The translations under genes and the position numbers were made by a program. Below, piece by piece: positions 8,873 to 17,607 of a DNA stretch of 64,000 nucleotides. Source of the stretch: CAWDMC01 sp963803295 (lineage in GTDB: Bacteria > Acidobacteriota > Terriglobia > UBA7540); the NCBI GenBank assembly GCA_963803295.1, contig CAWDMC010000028.1, positions 475,374 through 539,373 on the forward strand. Reading direction: 5' to 3'. The stretch's first letter is position 1; every line of letters starts with the position of its first letter. The notes under the pieces are model-generated. The model worked only from the letters and a program-made list of their open reading frames with translations. It was not told where the DNA came from and made no database searches.

Positions 8873-8917
8873 GAGCAGATCGAACTTGAGCAGATCGAAC
8901 TTGAGCAGATCGAACTC
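8873..8917 (+). repeat. 15-bp direct repeat, three tandem copies
   Basis: GAGCAGATCGAACTT at 8873-8887, 8888-8902 and 8903-8917 (last base C in copy three). It ends about 47 bp before the start codon at 8965, inside the likely promoter/leader. Confidence 0.85.
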
Positions 8918-8964
8918 ATTCAATCGTGGTCGGCACGCAGGGTGCCGTTTACGGGGAGAAGTTT

Positions 8965-9993
8965 ATGAGACGTCGTGACTTTGTTTCGGTGCTCGGCCTC
9001 GGTGGTTCTTTGCTGCTCCGAGGCAAGGAAGAATCACCCCTTGCGGAAGGCTCTAGGCCCACGCCAGCTGATAACGGTGCAGCAACGCCGCGCCCCAAGA
9101 TCGGATCCGTGAGCTGGAATTTCCACAGCCTCTCCCCTGGCGGCCACCCGGAAGAGGCCATCGATATCATTGGCAGTTTGGGGTTCGAGAGCATCGAACT
9201 CATTGCCAACTCCCGCAAGGACGTCGACGAGTATTGGACGGACTCGACCATCGACCGCATCAAGAAACAGCTGGAGCGGAATCGACTGCTGGTTAATCAA
9301 TACCCGTTTTTTCAGCCCGTGGTGGAGGGATTGACCAGCACCAACGCCGAAGAGCGGGAACGCAGCCTCGACTATTTCGAGAGGGGCTGTCTCATCGCCA
9401 AGAAACTCGGGGCTCCGATGGTCAATATCGTTGCGCCCTGGGCTCGGGAACTCAAAGCCTCAACCGGATACCTGCCCCGCTACTTTATGGACGATCCCAA
9501 ACGGGGCGAGAAATTCCATATCGACATTGCCCCGGGGTATGACTTCGGCCGCCTGTGGCCCCTTTTTGTGGAGACGATCGAAGCTTGCCTCGCGCGCGCA
9601 AAAGCTCACGGCATGAGGTTCTCAATCGAAAACCACACCCACACCATGCTTCCCGTCACTGACAGTTTCTTGCGCCTTTGGGATGCCATTCGAGATCCGG
9701 CTTTGGGTTTCAATCTCGACTGTGGTTGGGCCATGAATCAGCGGGAGTATCCGCCCATCGCCATGCGCAAGGCCAACAAGCAACTGATGAACCTTCACCT
9801 GCGCGATATCGATGCTACGATGCGCGAGTACGTTGCCATCGGCAAGGGAGTGATGGACTTCAAAGCCATCGCGGATGTGGTGAGAGCCATCGGTTTCGGG
9901 GGCTCCCTTTCCCTCGAGCAAGATGGGTCCAGCGAGGATATGAAGGCAACATGCCGCCGATATGTGAATACGATGAAGGCATATCTCTCCTGA
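8965..9993 (+). CDS. Tat-exported sugar phosphate isomerase/epimerase-like TIM-barrel protein
   Basis: 342 residues from ATG 8965, which follows GGGGAGAA at 8953-8960; the frame is open from GTG 8926 but the start with a Shine-Dalgarno is preferred. MRRRDFVSVLGLGGSLLL is a twin-arginine signal. The mature part is a xylose isomerase-like TIM barrel (AP endonuclease 2 family): IGSVSWNF near the start, ESIELIANS, MVNIVAPWAR, RFSIENHTHTM, GFNLDCGWAM, LMNLHLRDID and LSLEQDGSSEDM, with metal ligand candidates E (IENH), D (LDCG), H (LHLRD) and E (LEQD). Likely acts on a sugar or cyclitol in the periplasm. Substrate unknown. Confidence 0.8.
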   Translation: MRRRDFVSVLGLGGSLLLRGKEESPLAEGSRPTPADNGAATPRPKIGSVSWNFHSLSPGGHPEEAIDIIGSLGFESIELIANSRKDVDEYWTDSTIDRIKKQLERNRLLVNQYPFFQPVVEGLTSTNAEERERSLDYFERGCLIAKKLGAPMVNIVAPWARELKASTGYLPRYFMDDPKRGEKFHIDIAPGYDFGRLWPLFVETIEACLARAKAHGMRFSIENHTHTMLPVTDSFLRLWDAIRDPALGFNLDCGWAMNQREYPPIAMRKANKQLMNLHLRDIDATMREYVAIGKGVMDFKAIADVVRAIGFGGSLSLEQDGSSEDMKATCRRYVNTMKAYLS

Positions 9994-10149
9994 AAATGCA
10001 TGCGGCCTCTCTGAAGCTTACCAGAGAAGACCGTGCACACCTCATAGGGTTTGGTGACTTACCGTCTGGTGGCAGCACGCTATGCCTTTCTTCGGGTAAG
10101 CCCGGCGCGATAAAATAGTCTCGAAATCACTCAGGAGGCAAAATCAGTC

Positions 10150-10701
10150 ATGACTTATTACGGAGCAAAAGAGCTCGCGCGATCGTTCCGCACGGTCCGC
10201 GATAATACGATCACAATTGCCCAGGAGATCCCGGAAGAGAAGTACGGCTTTCGTCCGGCGGAGGGTTGCCGCTCGATAGCGGAGATGCTGGTGCACATTG
10301 CGGTGATGACGCGCGTGCCGGAACAGATCCATGCGGTCGAGCACCGCAGCACCCTGGTTGGCTTCGATTTCTTCGGGCTCAGGGGCAAGCTGCAAGCAGA
10401 AGTGAAGGCGCCGCGCACCAAGGCGCAGGTAGTGGAACTGTTGCGCACCGAGGGCGAGAAGTTCGCCAAGGTTCTGGAAGGCGCCTCGGAGGCCTTTTTG
10501 GGCGAGCAGGTCGAGTACCCGGAAGGGATGGAGCCGCGGGTGAAATCGCGGTTCGAAATGCTTATGGCGCCCAAGGAACACGAGATGCATCACCGCGGGC
10601 AGTTGATGGTGGTTGAGCGGATGCTCGGTATCACGCCACACCTTACGCGACACATGGAGGAGCGGATCGCGGCCATGCAGTCGGCACAGGCGGGCCGATA
10701 G
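10150..10701 (+). CDS. DinB family protein
   Basis: 183-residue four-helix-bundle protein of the DinB/YfiT superfamily. The three metal-ligand His positions are visible as EMLVHIAVM in the first half and EHEMHHRGQLMVVERMLG in the second. It starts with ATG 10150 behind AGGAGG (10133-10138). Members are thiol-dependent or metal-dependent transferases of mostly unknown substrate; Acidobacteriota carry many copies. A single gene, followed by a GC-rich hairpin. Confidence 0.85.
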   Translation: MTYYGAKELARSFRTVRDNTITIAQEIPEEKYGFRPAEGCRSIAEMLVHIAVMTRVPEQIHAVEHRSTLVGFDFFGLRGKLQAEVKAPRTKAQVVELLRTEGEKFAKVLEGASEAFLGEQVEYPEGMEPRVKSRFEMLMAPKEHEMHHRGQLMVVERMLGITPHLTRHMEERIAAMQSAQAGR

Positions 10702-10713
10702 AAATCAGGAGAC

Positions 10714-10742
10714 TGGCGGCGGGTTGATACAATCCGCCGCCA
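10714..10742 (+). terminator. GC-rich hairpin after dinB-like gene
   Basis: TGGCGGCGG (10714-10722) pairs perfectly with CCGCCGCCA (10734-10742) across an 11-base loop, 12 bp after the DinB-family stop codon. No T-run follows, so it may be a transcript-stabilising hairpin rather than an intrinsic terminator. Confidence 0.5.
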
Positions 10743-11529
10743 ATCACATCATAAACTGGTTTCACTGGGCCGCATAACGGCCATAACCGTACGGCGCCGT
10801 GTAACCAGAATCGGGTACTTTGACGATCACCCTCGATAAATAAACGGCATAGGGTGGAGCCAAGTCGCTCAAGCGGGTAGGGGGTAGCGCGGAGGTAGGC
10901 GTAGTTGGCCTCCCTCCGCGGTTCTTAACATAGAAACATCAACCATGATATTAACATCCAGAGATGAAACTCCGTTGACAGACGAAGCGCCGCAGACGAA
11001 CGCAAGAACGCGTACGTCTGCGCTACCCGCTTTTGGCTCGTCGCCGCCAAACTCGCGGTCACAAGGACGGTATGCGGGCTTACCGCCAAGTGGCGGCAGG
11101 TTGCAGAGTACAGTGTCCATGGGTGGCGCAGACGTCGATGATTATTACGGTAAACTGCGTTTCATTCTACCCCTCCGCGCGTACTCCCACAGCCAGTAAC
11201 CACATGCTTAGAAGTCAAAATATGCACCAACCGCGCTTCTGTTTAGCCGGCGACATTATGGAACCACGGAAAGCAGCTCTGTCCCATGCATTGACTTTGG
11301 ACCTTTGCGGATGCAGTATTACGCACAAAGAGGCAAACGACCGGGGGGGTATGTTGCCTGGGGGAAACACGTGCGGCCTAGACACGCTTGTCACGGCTAC
11401 GGCTTTGTGGTGGTGATTATTTGGTGAAGAAGCGTCTGTCGGCCGAATGCGAGGCCCTCCGGCCGGGCAGGCGTAGGGCTTTCGGGATCGGGAGAAGATC
11501 ATTATGATAGATTGTATCGAGGGCGGCTG
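10743..11529. other. intergenic region upstream of ATPase module
   Basis: Nearly 800 bp without a supported gene. It contains the first 147-bp MITE-like repeat (10882-11028). The remainder (11029-11529) has only short open frames without ribosome sites or family similarity that I can see. Confidence 0.5.
10882..11028. mobile_element. 147-bp MITE-like repeat, copy 1
   Basis: Starts GGGTAGCGC and ends GCGCTACCC. The 20-bp ends are imperfect inverted repeats (17 of 20 match). The left 83 bp are identical to copy 2 (13468-13614) and the remainder differs at a few positions only; both copies are exactly 147 bp. It is AT-rich in the middle and has no coding capacity, which fits a non-autonomous miniature element. 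Confidence 0.8.
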
Positions 11530-12678
11530 ATGCTCGTAACCAAACTGATTCTGAAGAATTGGCGGAATTTTCGTTCGGTTGACGTGGAACTACGCCCGAG
11601 AGTTTTCGTCGCAGGGCCAAACGCCTCCGGCAAATCCAATTTGCTTGACGTATTTGTTTTCCTCAAAGACATTGCGAAGCCTAGCGGCGGCCTGCAGAAT
11701 GCGGTCACTGCGCGTGGAGGGATATCGAAGCTGCGATGCCTCGCAGCAAGAAAGTACCCGGACGTTGAGCTTGAGGTGCATCTTGCTGAGGACGGTAATA
11801 AATGGTCTTATGCCATCGGTATCAAACAAGAAGCCCGTGGTTACCGGCAACCATACTTGGCATATGAGAGGGTCACTAAGGGGCACGAAGTAGTTTTAGA
11901 CCGTCCCGATCCCGACGACTCGGACGACCCTCTTCGTCTTACTCAAACCCATCTCGAGCAAATAAACGCGAACGCTGAGTTCAGAGAGCTGGTCCGTTTT
12001 TTTGATTCAGTGAACTACCTTCATTTGGTTCCCCAACTCCTGCGGCACCCTGAAGCCTTCTCTGGACCTGGAATTCCTGGCGATCCTTATGGTCGAAGTT
12101 TTCTTGAGCGAGTTGCTAGAACTTCCGATGGCACGCGAAAGGCACGACTCAACAAGATTGAGGCAGCGCTACGTATAGCGGTGCCACAGCTAAAGGAACT
12201 CACGGACGTTAAAGACGAGACGGGCATTCCTCACTTGGAAGCTGTGTACGAGCACTGGCGCCCGCATGGCGCAAAGCAGAGAGAGGATCAGTTCTCAGAC
12301 GGAACCCTACGCCTCATAGGACTGCTATGGTCTCTGCTGGAAAGTGACTCCATGCTACTCCTCGAAGAGCCTGAGCTTTCGCTCAATTCCGGGATCATTC
12401 GAAAGTTGCCTGCGTTGATGTACAGGGTACAGAAACAGAAGAAACGCCAGATGCGCCAGATAGTGATCAGTACTCACAGTTCTGATCTACTCTCCGACGC
12501 GGGGATAAGTGGCGAAGAGGTACTGCTGCTGACGCCTGACGAGGACGGCACGAGAGTGGAGCTGGCCTCCTCAATTAGTGAGATAAGGGACTTGCTGCAA
12601 GGTGGCCTAACTATCGCCGATGCGGCACTCCCACGGGTCGTACCCCGTAACATGGCACAACTGGATCTATTTGAATGA
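11530..12678 (+). CDS. AAA ATPase of ABC/OLD-like type (defence-type module, gene 1)
   Basis: 382 residues from ATG 11530. Walker A GPNASGKSN at about residues 30-38, an ABC-like signature FSDGTLR, Walker B SMLLLEEPE and an H-loop STHSSDLL show a complete ATPase site with the SMC/ABC arrangement used by AAA_21-type proteins of OLD, Gabija, PARIS and Rlo-like systems. No membrane segment or signal peptide, so cytosolic. The stop overlaps the start of the next gene (ATGA), so the two are translationally coupled. By context the ATPase would sense or clamp foreign DNA or protein and control its Toprim-like partner. The pair lies between two MITE-like repeats. Confidence 0.8.
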   Translation: MLVTKLILKNWRNFRSVDVELRPRVFVAGPNASGKSNLLDVFVFLKDIAKPSGGLQNAVTARGGISKLRCLAARKYPDVELEVHLAEDGNKWSYAIGIKQEARGYRQPYLAYERVTKGHEVVLDRPDPDDSDDPLRLTQTHLEQINANAEFRELVRFFDSVNYLHLVPQLLRHPEAFSGPGIPGDPYGRSFLERVARTSDGTRKARLNKIEAALRIAVPQLKELTDVKDETGIPHLEAVYEHWRPHGAKQREDQFSDGTLRLIGLLWSLLESDSMLLLEEPELSLNSGIIRKLPALMYRVQKQKKRQMRQIVISTHSSDLLSDAGISGEEVLLLTPDEDGTRVELASSISEIRDLLQGGLTIADAALPRVVPRNMAQLDLFE

Positions 12679-13296
12679 GCCCTGCAATCCCTCTAAGCCT
12701 CGCCTTCGAGGACGAGCTAACAGAGTTGCTGGCACTTAAAAATACTTCGGACTATTCCAAACGAGTATGCCACCGGAACGATTTACAACCGCGGTGGCAA
12801 TGGATACCTCAAGAAAAACATCAACGGCTTCAACAACGCCGCAAGGGGAGTGCCATATTTAGTGGGAACAGATCTTGATAGGTACGATTGCCCCCCCGCT
12901 CTCATTTCTGATTGGCTGGCGCATCCAAAGCACCACAATCTATTGATCCGTGTTGCGGTTCGCGAAGCTGAAGCTTGGGTTCTTGCCGATCGCGAAGGCT
13001 TCGCGTCTTTTCTCGGTATTAGTGCCGCGAAGATACCCGAAGATGTCGAAGAGCTGGCCAAACCGAAGGAGACATTGATTCAGCTCGCGCGCACGTCTCG
13101 CAAGAGAAGCGTGCGCGATGATATTTGTCCACCCCCCCATAGCACGAGCAAAGTTGGACCGAACTACAATGCGCGTCCCGGCGGTTTTGTCAGTCAGAGT
13201 TGGAATCCGAATGTCGCGAAGTTGGCATCGACGAGCCTCAATAGGACAATAAATCGCCTTATCGCATTTCGCCCGCAATGGTCTATTTCTGCTTAG
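12675..13296 (+). pseudogene. Toprim-like DUF4276-type partner of AAA ATPase, one frame break
   Basis: Begins at ATG 12675, overlapping the ATPase stop. The N-terminal reading MSPAIPLSLAFEDELTELL ends in frame 1; the frame one base later continues as PNEYATGTIYNRGGNGYLKK and then VPYLVGTDLDRYDCPPALI, RVAVREAEAWVLADREGFAS and PKETLIQLARTSRKRSVRDD. A one-base indel, most likely in the AAAAA run at 12738-12742, reconciles them into about 205 residues. The acidic EDELTE and the DxD of TDLDRYDCP match the Glu and Asp-x-Asp metal ligands of Toprim nucleases, as in AAA-plus-Toprim defence pairs. The DUF4276-like assignment is from memory of the RVAVREAEAW motif. The break may be only a sequencing error. 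Confidence 0.65.
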
Positions 13297-13807
13297 AGAC
13301 TGGTTTTCCACCCGCGCACTTTTGGTAAACGATAAAGTGTCCTGCCGTCTACGAGCCCAGTGCGTGTGGGGCATGCGCCACACGGGCAGGAGGCCCGCCA
13401 CGCACCGGCAGCATTATATGTCTTCGATCAGCTTTCGGCGTGGTCAAGCCCATGACTCGCCAGAAGCGGGTAGCGCGGAGGTAGGCGTAGTTGGCCTCCC
13501 TCCGCGGTTCTTAACATAGAAACATCAACCATGATATTAACATCCAGAGAAATAAATCCATTGACAGACGAAGCGCCGCAGACAAACACAAGAACGCGTA
13601 CGTCTGCGCTACCCTCTCCTCGTCACAACTGTTATCCTAGTAGTTTCAGGTGGGGTATTTTCGCGGTTCTCGGCACGGAAATTTAAGAACACACCAAAGA
13701 TTGAATCTTTATGAGCATCACGCCCCAATTCAAAACCTATCCTACGCAAGACCAATTCGCCCACATGACCGGACCTAGTTTCATCCCAGCACCATCCAAA
13801 TCCCAAT
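13297..13807. other. intergenic region with second MITE-like copy
   Basis: Spacer between the Toprim-like gene and the dioxygenase remnant. Apart from the repeat at 13468-13614 I see no gene; the short frames lack ribosome sites. Confidence 0.5.
13468..13614. mobile_element. 147-bp MITE-like repeat, copy 2
   Basis: Same orientation and length as copy 1, with the same GGGTAGCGC and GCGCTACCC ends. The two copies bracket the ATPase/Toprim pair with 2.4 kb between them, so they could recombine and delete the module or have travelled with it. Confidence 0.8.
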
Positions 13808-14410
13808 GTGCTGACACCCGCTCAAATCGCGCACTCCAATAGCCAGGGTTATATCAATGGCGTTCGCGTGTTTTCGCCGGAGGAAATTGCCCAGACGCGC
13901 ACTTTCGTCGACGCCCTCATCGGCCGCGTGCTCGCCCAGGGTGGCAGCAGTTATTCGGTGAAGCATCCACCCCTGAATAGATGTGCGCGTTTGGGACCTG
14001 ATCACCAACCCGCGCATCACCGTCCTCGTTGAATACCTGCTCGGCGAGGACGTGGCCGGGTGGGGGGCGCATTTCTTCTGCAAAATGCCCGGGCAGGGCA
14101 AAATCGCTGGCGTGGCATCAGGACGCGTCCTGAATCGGCCTCTGACCCCTTCCAAAACCCTGACGGTATGGTCGGCCATCGACGACGCCGATGTGGAGAA
14201 CGGCTGCATGAAGTTTGTGGCCGGCTCCCATCTTAAGGGTCATCTGCACCTACTGGCGGAGCTCTGCCAAGGAAGAGAACGTGCTCGATCAAACAGTTGA
14301 AAACGCCGAACAGTATGGAACGGTGGTCTCAAACGAACTCAAGGCCGGCCAGGTTTCCATCCACTCCGACCTGCTCCTGCATAGCTCCGAGGCCAACCAT
14401 TCGAAGCGCC
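13808..14410 (+). pseudogene. phytanoyl-CoA dioxygenase (PhyH) family, several frame breaks
   Basis: Non-heme iron, 2-oxoglutarate-dependent oxygenase family. Segments recognisable in successive frames are: LTPAQIAHSNSQGYINGVRV from GTG 13808; WDLITNPRITVLVEYLLGED and GWGAHFFCKMPGQGKI from about 13983; a W-H-Q-D-A metal motif readable in another frame near 14110; LTVWSAIDDADVENGCMKFV; and then ELKAGQVSIHSDLLLHSSEA, which supplies the distal His. At least three frame changes are needed. The reading ends in a CGCCGCCGCC run at about 14408, where GC-richer unrelated sequence starts, so the C-terminus is absent. Either a decayed gene or one damaged by sequence errors at a contig join. Confidence 0.65.
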
Positions 14411-15096
14411 GCCGCCGGCGCTCGGCGCGCACCTGCGCGCCAACGCCGCCGAGTACGCGACGGCCCTGGCCGCGGAAGACTCCGGCGTGGTGAGCTACGT
14501 GAACGTCCACGCCGCCCGTTTCATCCGGAGCTCGGGTCGTCGCTGAAGGCCGGATTCGTCGTCACCATCGACTACGGCGACACCACCTGGGGCCTGGTCC
14601 AGGGCGCCCGGCGCGGCGAGTTCCCCTTCCGCGTCTACGGCGAATGGCGGGACTATCTCCCGCGGCCCAACGACCCCTATTCCGCGCCGGGGACGCAGGA
14701 CATGACGGCGGACGTGAGCTTCACCGACCTGGCCCGGGCCGGACGGCAGGCCGGCCTGGAGGTGCTCCACTTCGGCCCCGAAAGGGACGTGACCGGCGAC
14801 GACCTCTCGCAGCTGCTCCCGGCCGCCGCCGATTGCGAGCCCGTCGCGATGTTCCTGGGGAATCCGGTGTTCAAGGTGCTGGTCCTCGGAGCTCGGCCAA
14901 CCGACGTCTTCACGGGCCCGCTCATGTCGTCCCTGCCCCTTTCGAGCAGAGAGCAGGACGTCCCGAAGACCCGGCGCCCGAGATCTCGAACATCGAGAAG
15001 GCCCTCTCCTCCCTCGGACCGGAAGCGGCGGCCCCGCCTTCGGGCGAGGCAGCAATACGTACTGGAACCAAGCAGGGCACAGCTCCACATTTGTGA
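14410..15096 (+). pseudogene. MidA-type SAM-dependent methyltransferase, 3' fragment
   Basis: C-terminal part of a COG1565/MidA-like methyltransferase (the mitochondrial homologue NDUFAF7 methylates a complex I subunit). Diagnostic stretches are GFVVTIDYGDTTWGLVQGAR, EWRDYLPRPNDPYSAPGTQD and MTADVSFTDLARAGRQAGL. The upstream piece SYVNVHAARFIR reads in a neighbouring frame, and the tail EISNIEKALSSLGPEAAAP in a third, so at least two single-base frame breaks are present. The N-terminal SAM-binding half is missing. The piece is markedly GC-richer than what precedes it and ends just before AT-rich DNA, so it looks like a small fragment of a different genome. Confidence 0.7.
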
Positions 15097-15591
15097 GGGT
15101 AAATTTCCCTGCGTGCTGTGTTGGAAAAGGATTGGGACGGGCTTCTATATAATATTTTCAGCAGCCCTTTAAAAAATATTGAACCGTTCAAACCATTTTA
15201 TCATAGTTACGATCAATGATCATCAAAGAATATAAAAGAGGTCTCTTATGTTTTTAAATAAATTATCTATAGAGAAATCCCCTCAAAAAAATATTAATGG
15301 GAAAAAGTCGGGCACTAGACTACATGGAATTGGCAGCAGGGATGCAGATCGCAATGGATGTTCGATTCTTCTGAAGAATTTTTCGTATGATAGATTGGAT
15401 GATGGAGAAAGTTTTGTCTGCAGAATTTATATTATGATAACAGGTTAGATTACGAATGAATGATTTCAAATCTCTTAGAAGGCCCGGATAAATTTAATGA
15501 AGAGGCATCTAAGACGGCTGCGCTCAGTAAATCATTAACTAAACCAATTTGCTTTATATAATCTCAAAGATAAAAATCAAAAAATCACTTA
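15097..15591. other. junction and intergenic sequence
   Basis: Composition falls sharply from very GC-rich to AT-rich between about 15.10 and 15.16 kb. A 66-codon open frame (15248-15448, plus strand) has no similarity I can see and I do not call it. No RNA gene seen. Confidence 0.5.
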
Positions 15592-17607
15592 CTAGTCATT
15601 AATTAAAAATACGGATTCCATTACTTTTACATCAGATAAGGGAAAGAAAATTTTAAATTTATTTTTAGAAAATTCCAATCTCAATTTTTTTTGGATTTTA
15701 GCTGTAGTCTCTGCATTTTTACCTGGAAGAACTATTACAATATGAGGCTTATCTTTTTCATCCAGTTTAAAGAGTAATTCATCTTCGGCGGCACCTTTTC
15801 TATTATAGTTTTTTGCTGCTTTATATAAAAAATTTCCTGACGGTTCCGCAATAAATCCCATCCAATTATCAATATTAATCCAATTGCATGAAATAGTGTT
15901 TATTTCAGCTCCGGATCTTTCTTTAACAATTTTTGAATTTTCCTTCCACAATATATTTCGTTCCCCACCGGTAAATTGATGATTTTCAACTGCCATTAAA
16001 TACCACATATTTGAATGAGGACTTACATTTTTATTTGGGATTTCAATAAATATTATTGATTCCGAATTACTCTCGACAATTATCTTTGATTTTCTTTCAT
16101 TGTTATTGGAGAATAGATCTAATTCAGCCTGAAAACCACCATTTACATTTTTGAAATCTTTTAAAACAGCTCTACCTTCAGCATCAATAAAACTTGATGT
16201 ATTAGGAGAAGTAAAGAAATTTTGAGAAATAGATTTACCTTTTAGGGGGTAAACAAGAGCCATTATTTTTGAACCGTAACTTAAGGTAACTAATTCGTTT
16301 TGAGTTCGTTGTACTATTAACCCGACATCAGGATAGTGAGTAACATGCTCTTTTAACTTAATTCCCGCCTCATATGGGAATCCGGAAATTTGATTTTGAA
16401 GGTATGCGAAAGCTATTCGTCTCGCCTCAACAGCCTCTCTATAAAATCCGTTTGGACAACTTTCACCGACAAATCGCCCATCGCCATTAATAGCTTGACG
16501 TTTTAGAATATTATGCGATAATTTTATTTGAGCCCATTGCGCTTCCGGTTCGCGAAAATTAGTAGCTATCCATGCAAGATATGAAACGTGTTCAAAACAA
16601 TGCAAAGACCAGTCAAGCCCGGAAGGATACGCTAGTTCTCCTGTATCAAGTAATATATTTTTAATAAAATTCCAAACTTTAAGAACATTATATTCGGCAA
16701 ATGTGCGAATTTCTTTGGCAACTTCGGGATTTAACATTTGTGCGATAAGGTAAGAATCCCCCTTTGACATCCCGGCTACCGCCTGATATAAAGGATGATA
16801 AAAACCATGATTCTCCATAGCATAACTTGGGTAAAGGGTCTGTGTTTTTATCCAATTTTTTAAAGGTCCGGTTGAATCTATTGGAACGGTATAAGTGTTT
16901 GCCAAATAAAATTTTGCTGCTTTCAACCATTCTTTCGCTCTAAAATCATCCGGCATCCACGATGCCGCTAATGTTACTATATTTGTGTCCCAAGCATTTT
17001 CTTCACCTTTTGAATCTTTGATATATCCTGACGCAGGAGGAATATTTGCTAAAATATCGGCTTCAAAAGCAACAACACGTTTACAGCTTTCAACAACTTT
17101 CGGATCAAGCTTATCTTCTATTAACGCCGCGGCAAACCCCATAGAAGCTGCCCATAGTGGACTTTGCCATGCGTGAGGATCAAACTTCTTTATGCCGGGG
17201 AAAACACCCCACTTTTTTCCATCCACTGTTAGAGAAGAGTCTGGCCCGCTGACGTGCGTTTCAGCGGTATATCGTAAAGCCGCTTCTACTTTTTTTAGTC
17301 TATTTTTATATTCAGGCGCATTAGGGAATTCACATATTAAAACGGAATAAGCTAAAGCGATTCCGCAGTTTCCTCTGATACCTCCGTTTCCTTTGCTGGC
17401 ACCATCTCCAAAATATCCCGTTCCAATAATTCCGGGATAATCTTTCCATACAGATTCAGCCCATGGTTCAAAATTCAATAAGGCTTTCAAATAATCTGCC
17501 GCTGGCCCAGATTTTGGCTCTGCATAAATATTATGTGCGTTTAATAATATTGTTAAAAATATTATTCTAACCCAACTTGAGATAATCCATTTTATTAAAA
17601 TTTTCAT
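15592..17607 (-). CDS. secreted helical-toroid carbohydrate-active protein, family unassigned
   Basis: 671 residues with an N-terminal signal peptide (MKILIKWIISSWVRIIFLTI and a following A-E-P site). Residues of about 40-400 look like an alpha/alpha toroid (repeated helices with WAESVWKDYPG, NAWDTNIVTLAASW, YAMENHGFYHPLYQAVAG and GLDWSLHCFEH), followed by a C-terminal beta-rich region with charged turns. This layout is that of polysaccharide lyases and of helical glycosidases, and it sits first in a pectin-degradation cluster. I cannot assign a family or catalytic residues with confidence; the conserved-looking ENHGFYHP and LHCFEHVSY are candidates. Confidence 0.55.
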   Translation of the reverse strand: MKILIKWIISSWVRIIFLTILLNAHNIYAEPKSGPAADYLKALLNFEPWAESVWKDYPGIIGTGYFGDGASKGNGGIRGNCGIALAYSVLICEFPNAPEYKNRLKKVEAALRYTAETHVSGPDSSLTVDGKKWGVFPGIKKFDPHAWQSPLWAASMGFAAALIEDKLDPKVVESCKRVVAFEADILANIPPASGYIKDSKGEENAWDTNIVTLAASWMPDDFRAKEWLKAAKFYLANTYTVPIDSTGPLKNWIKTQTLYPSYAMENHGFYHPLYQAVAGMSKGDSYLIAQMLNPEVAKEIRTFAEYNVLKVWNFIKNILLDTGELAYPSGLDWSLHCFEHVSYLAWIATNFREPEAQWAQIKLSHNILKRQAINGDGRFVGESCPNGFYREAVEARRIAFAYLQNQISGFPYEAGIKLKEHVTHYPDVGLIVQRTQNELVTLSYGSKIMALVYPLKGKSISQNFFTSPNTSSFIDAEGRAVLKDFKNVNGGFQAELDLFSNNNERKSKIIVESNSESIIFIEIPNKNVSPHSNMWYLMAVENHQFTGGERNILWKENSKIVKERSGAEINTISCNWINIDNWMGFIAEPSGNFLYKAAKNYNRKGAAEDELLFKLDEKDKPHIVIVLPGKNAETTAKIQKKLRLEFSKNKFKIFFPLSDVKVMESVFLIND

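Larger units (their letters stand above)
8570..8964. other. intergenic region with nested inverted repeat and tandem repeat
   Basis: Divergent spacer between the Sm-like gene (minus) and the sugar isomerase-like gene (plus). It holds an outer inverted repeat, GTGAAGCC (8716-8723) with GGCTTCAC (8793-8800), that encloses a perfect 9-bp hairpin, AGTGTCGTC/GACGACACT (8734-8755), and three tandem copies of the 15-mer GAGCAGATCGAACTT (8873-8917). I see no protein-coding signal. Confidence 0.6.

Noticed and set aside
10882..13614. The flanking repeats as ends of a classical composite transposon
   Set aside because: No transposase gene lies between or in the repeats; each copy has its own terminal inverted repeats.
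15248..15448. 66-aa ORF with a possible AGAGG upstream
   Set aside because: Close to a composition junction and without recognisable similarity; not enough evidence.
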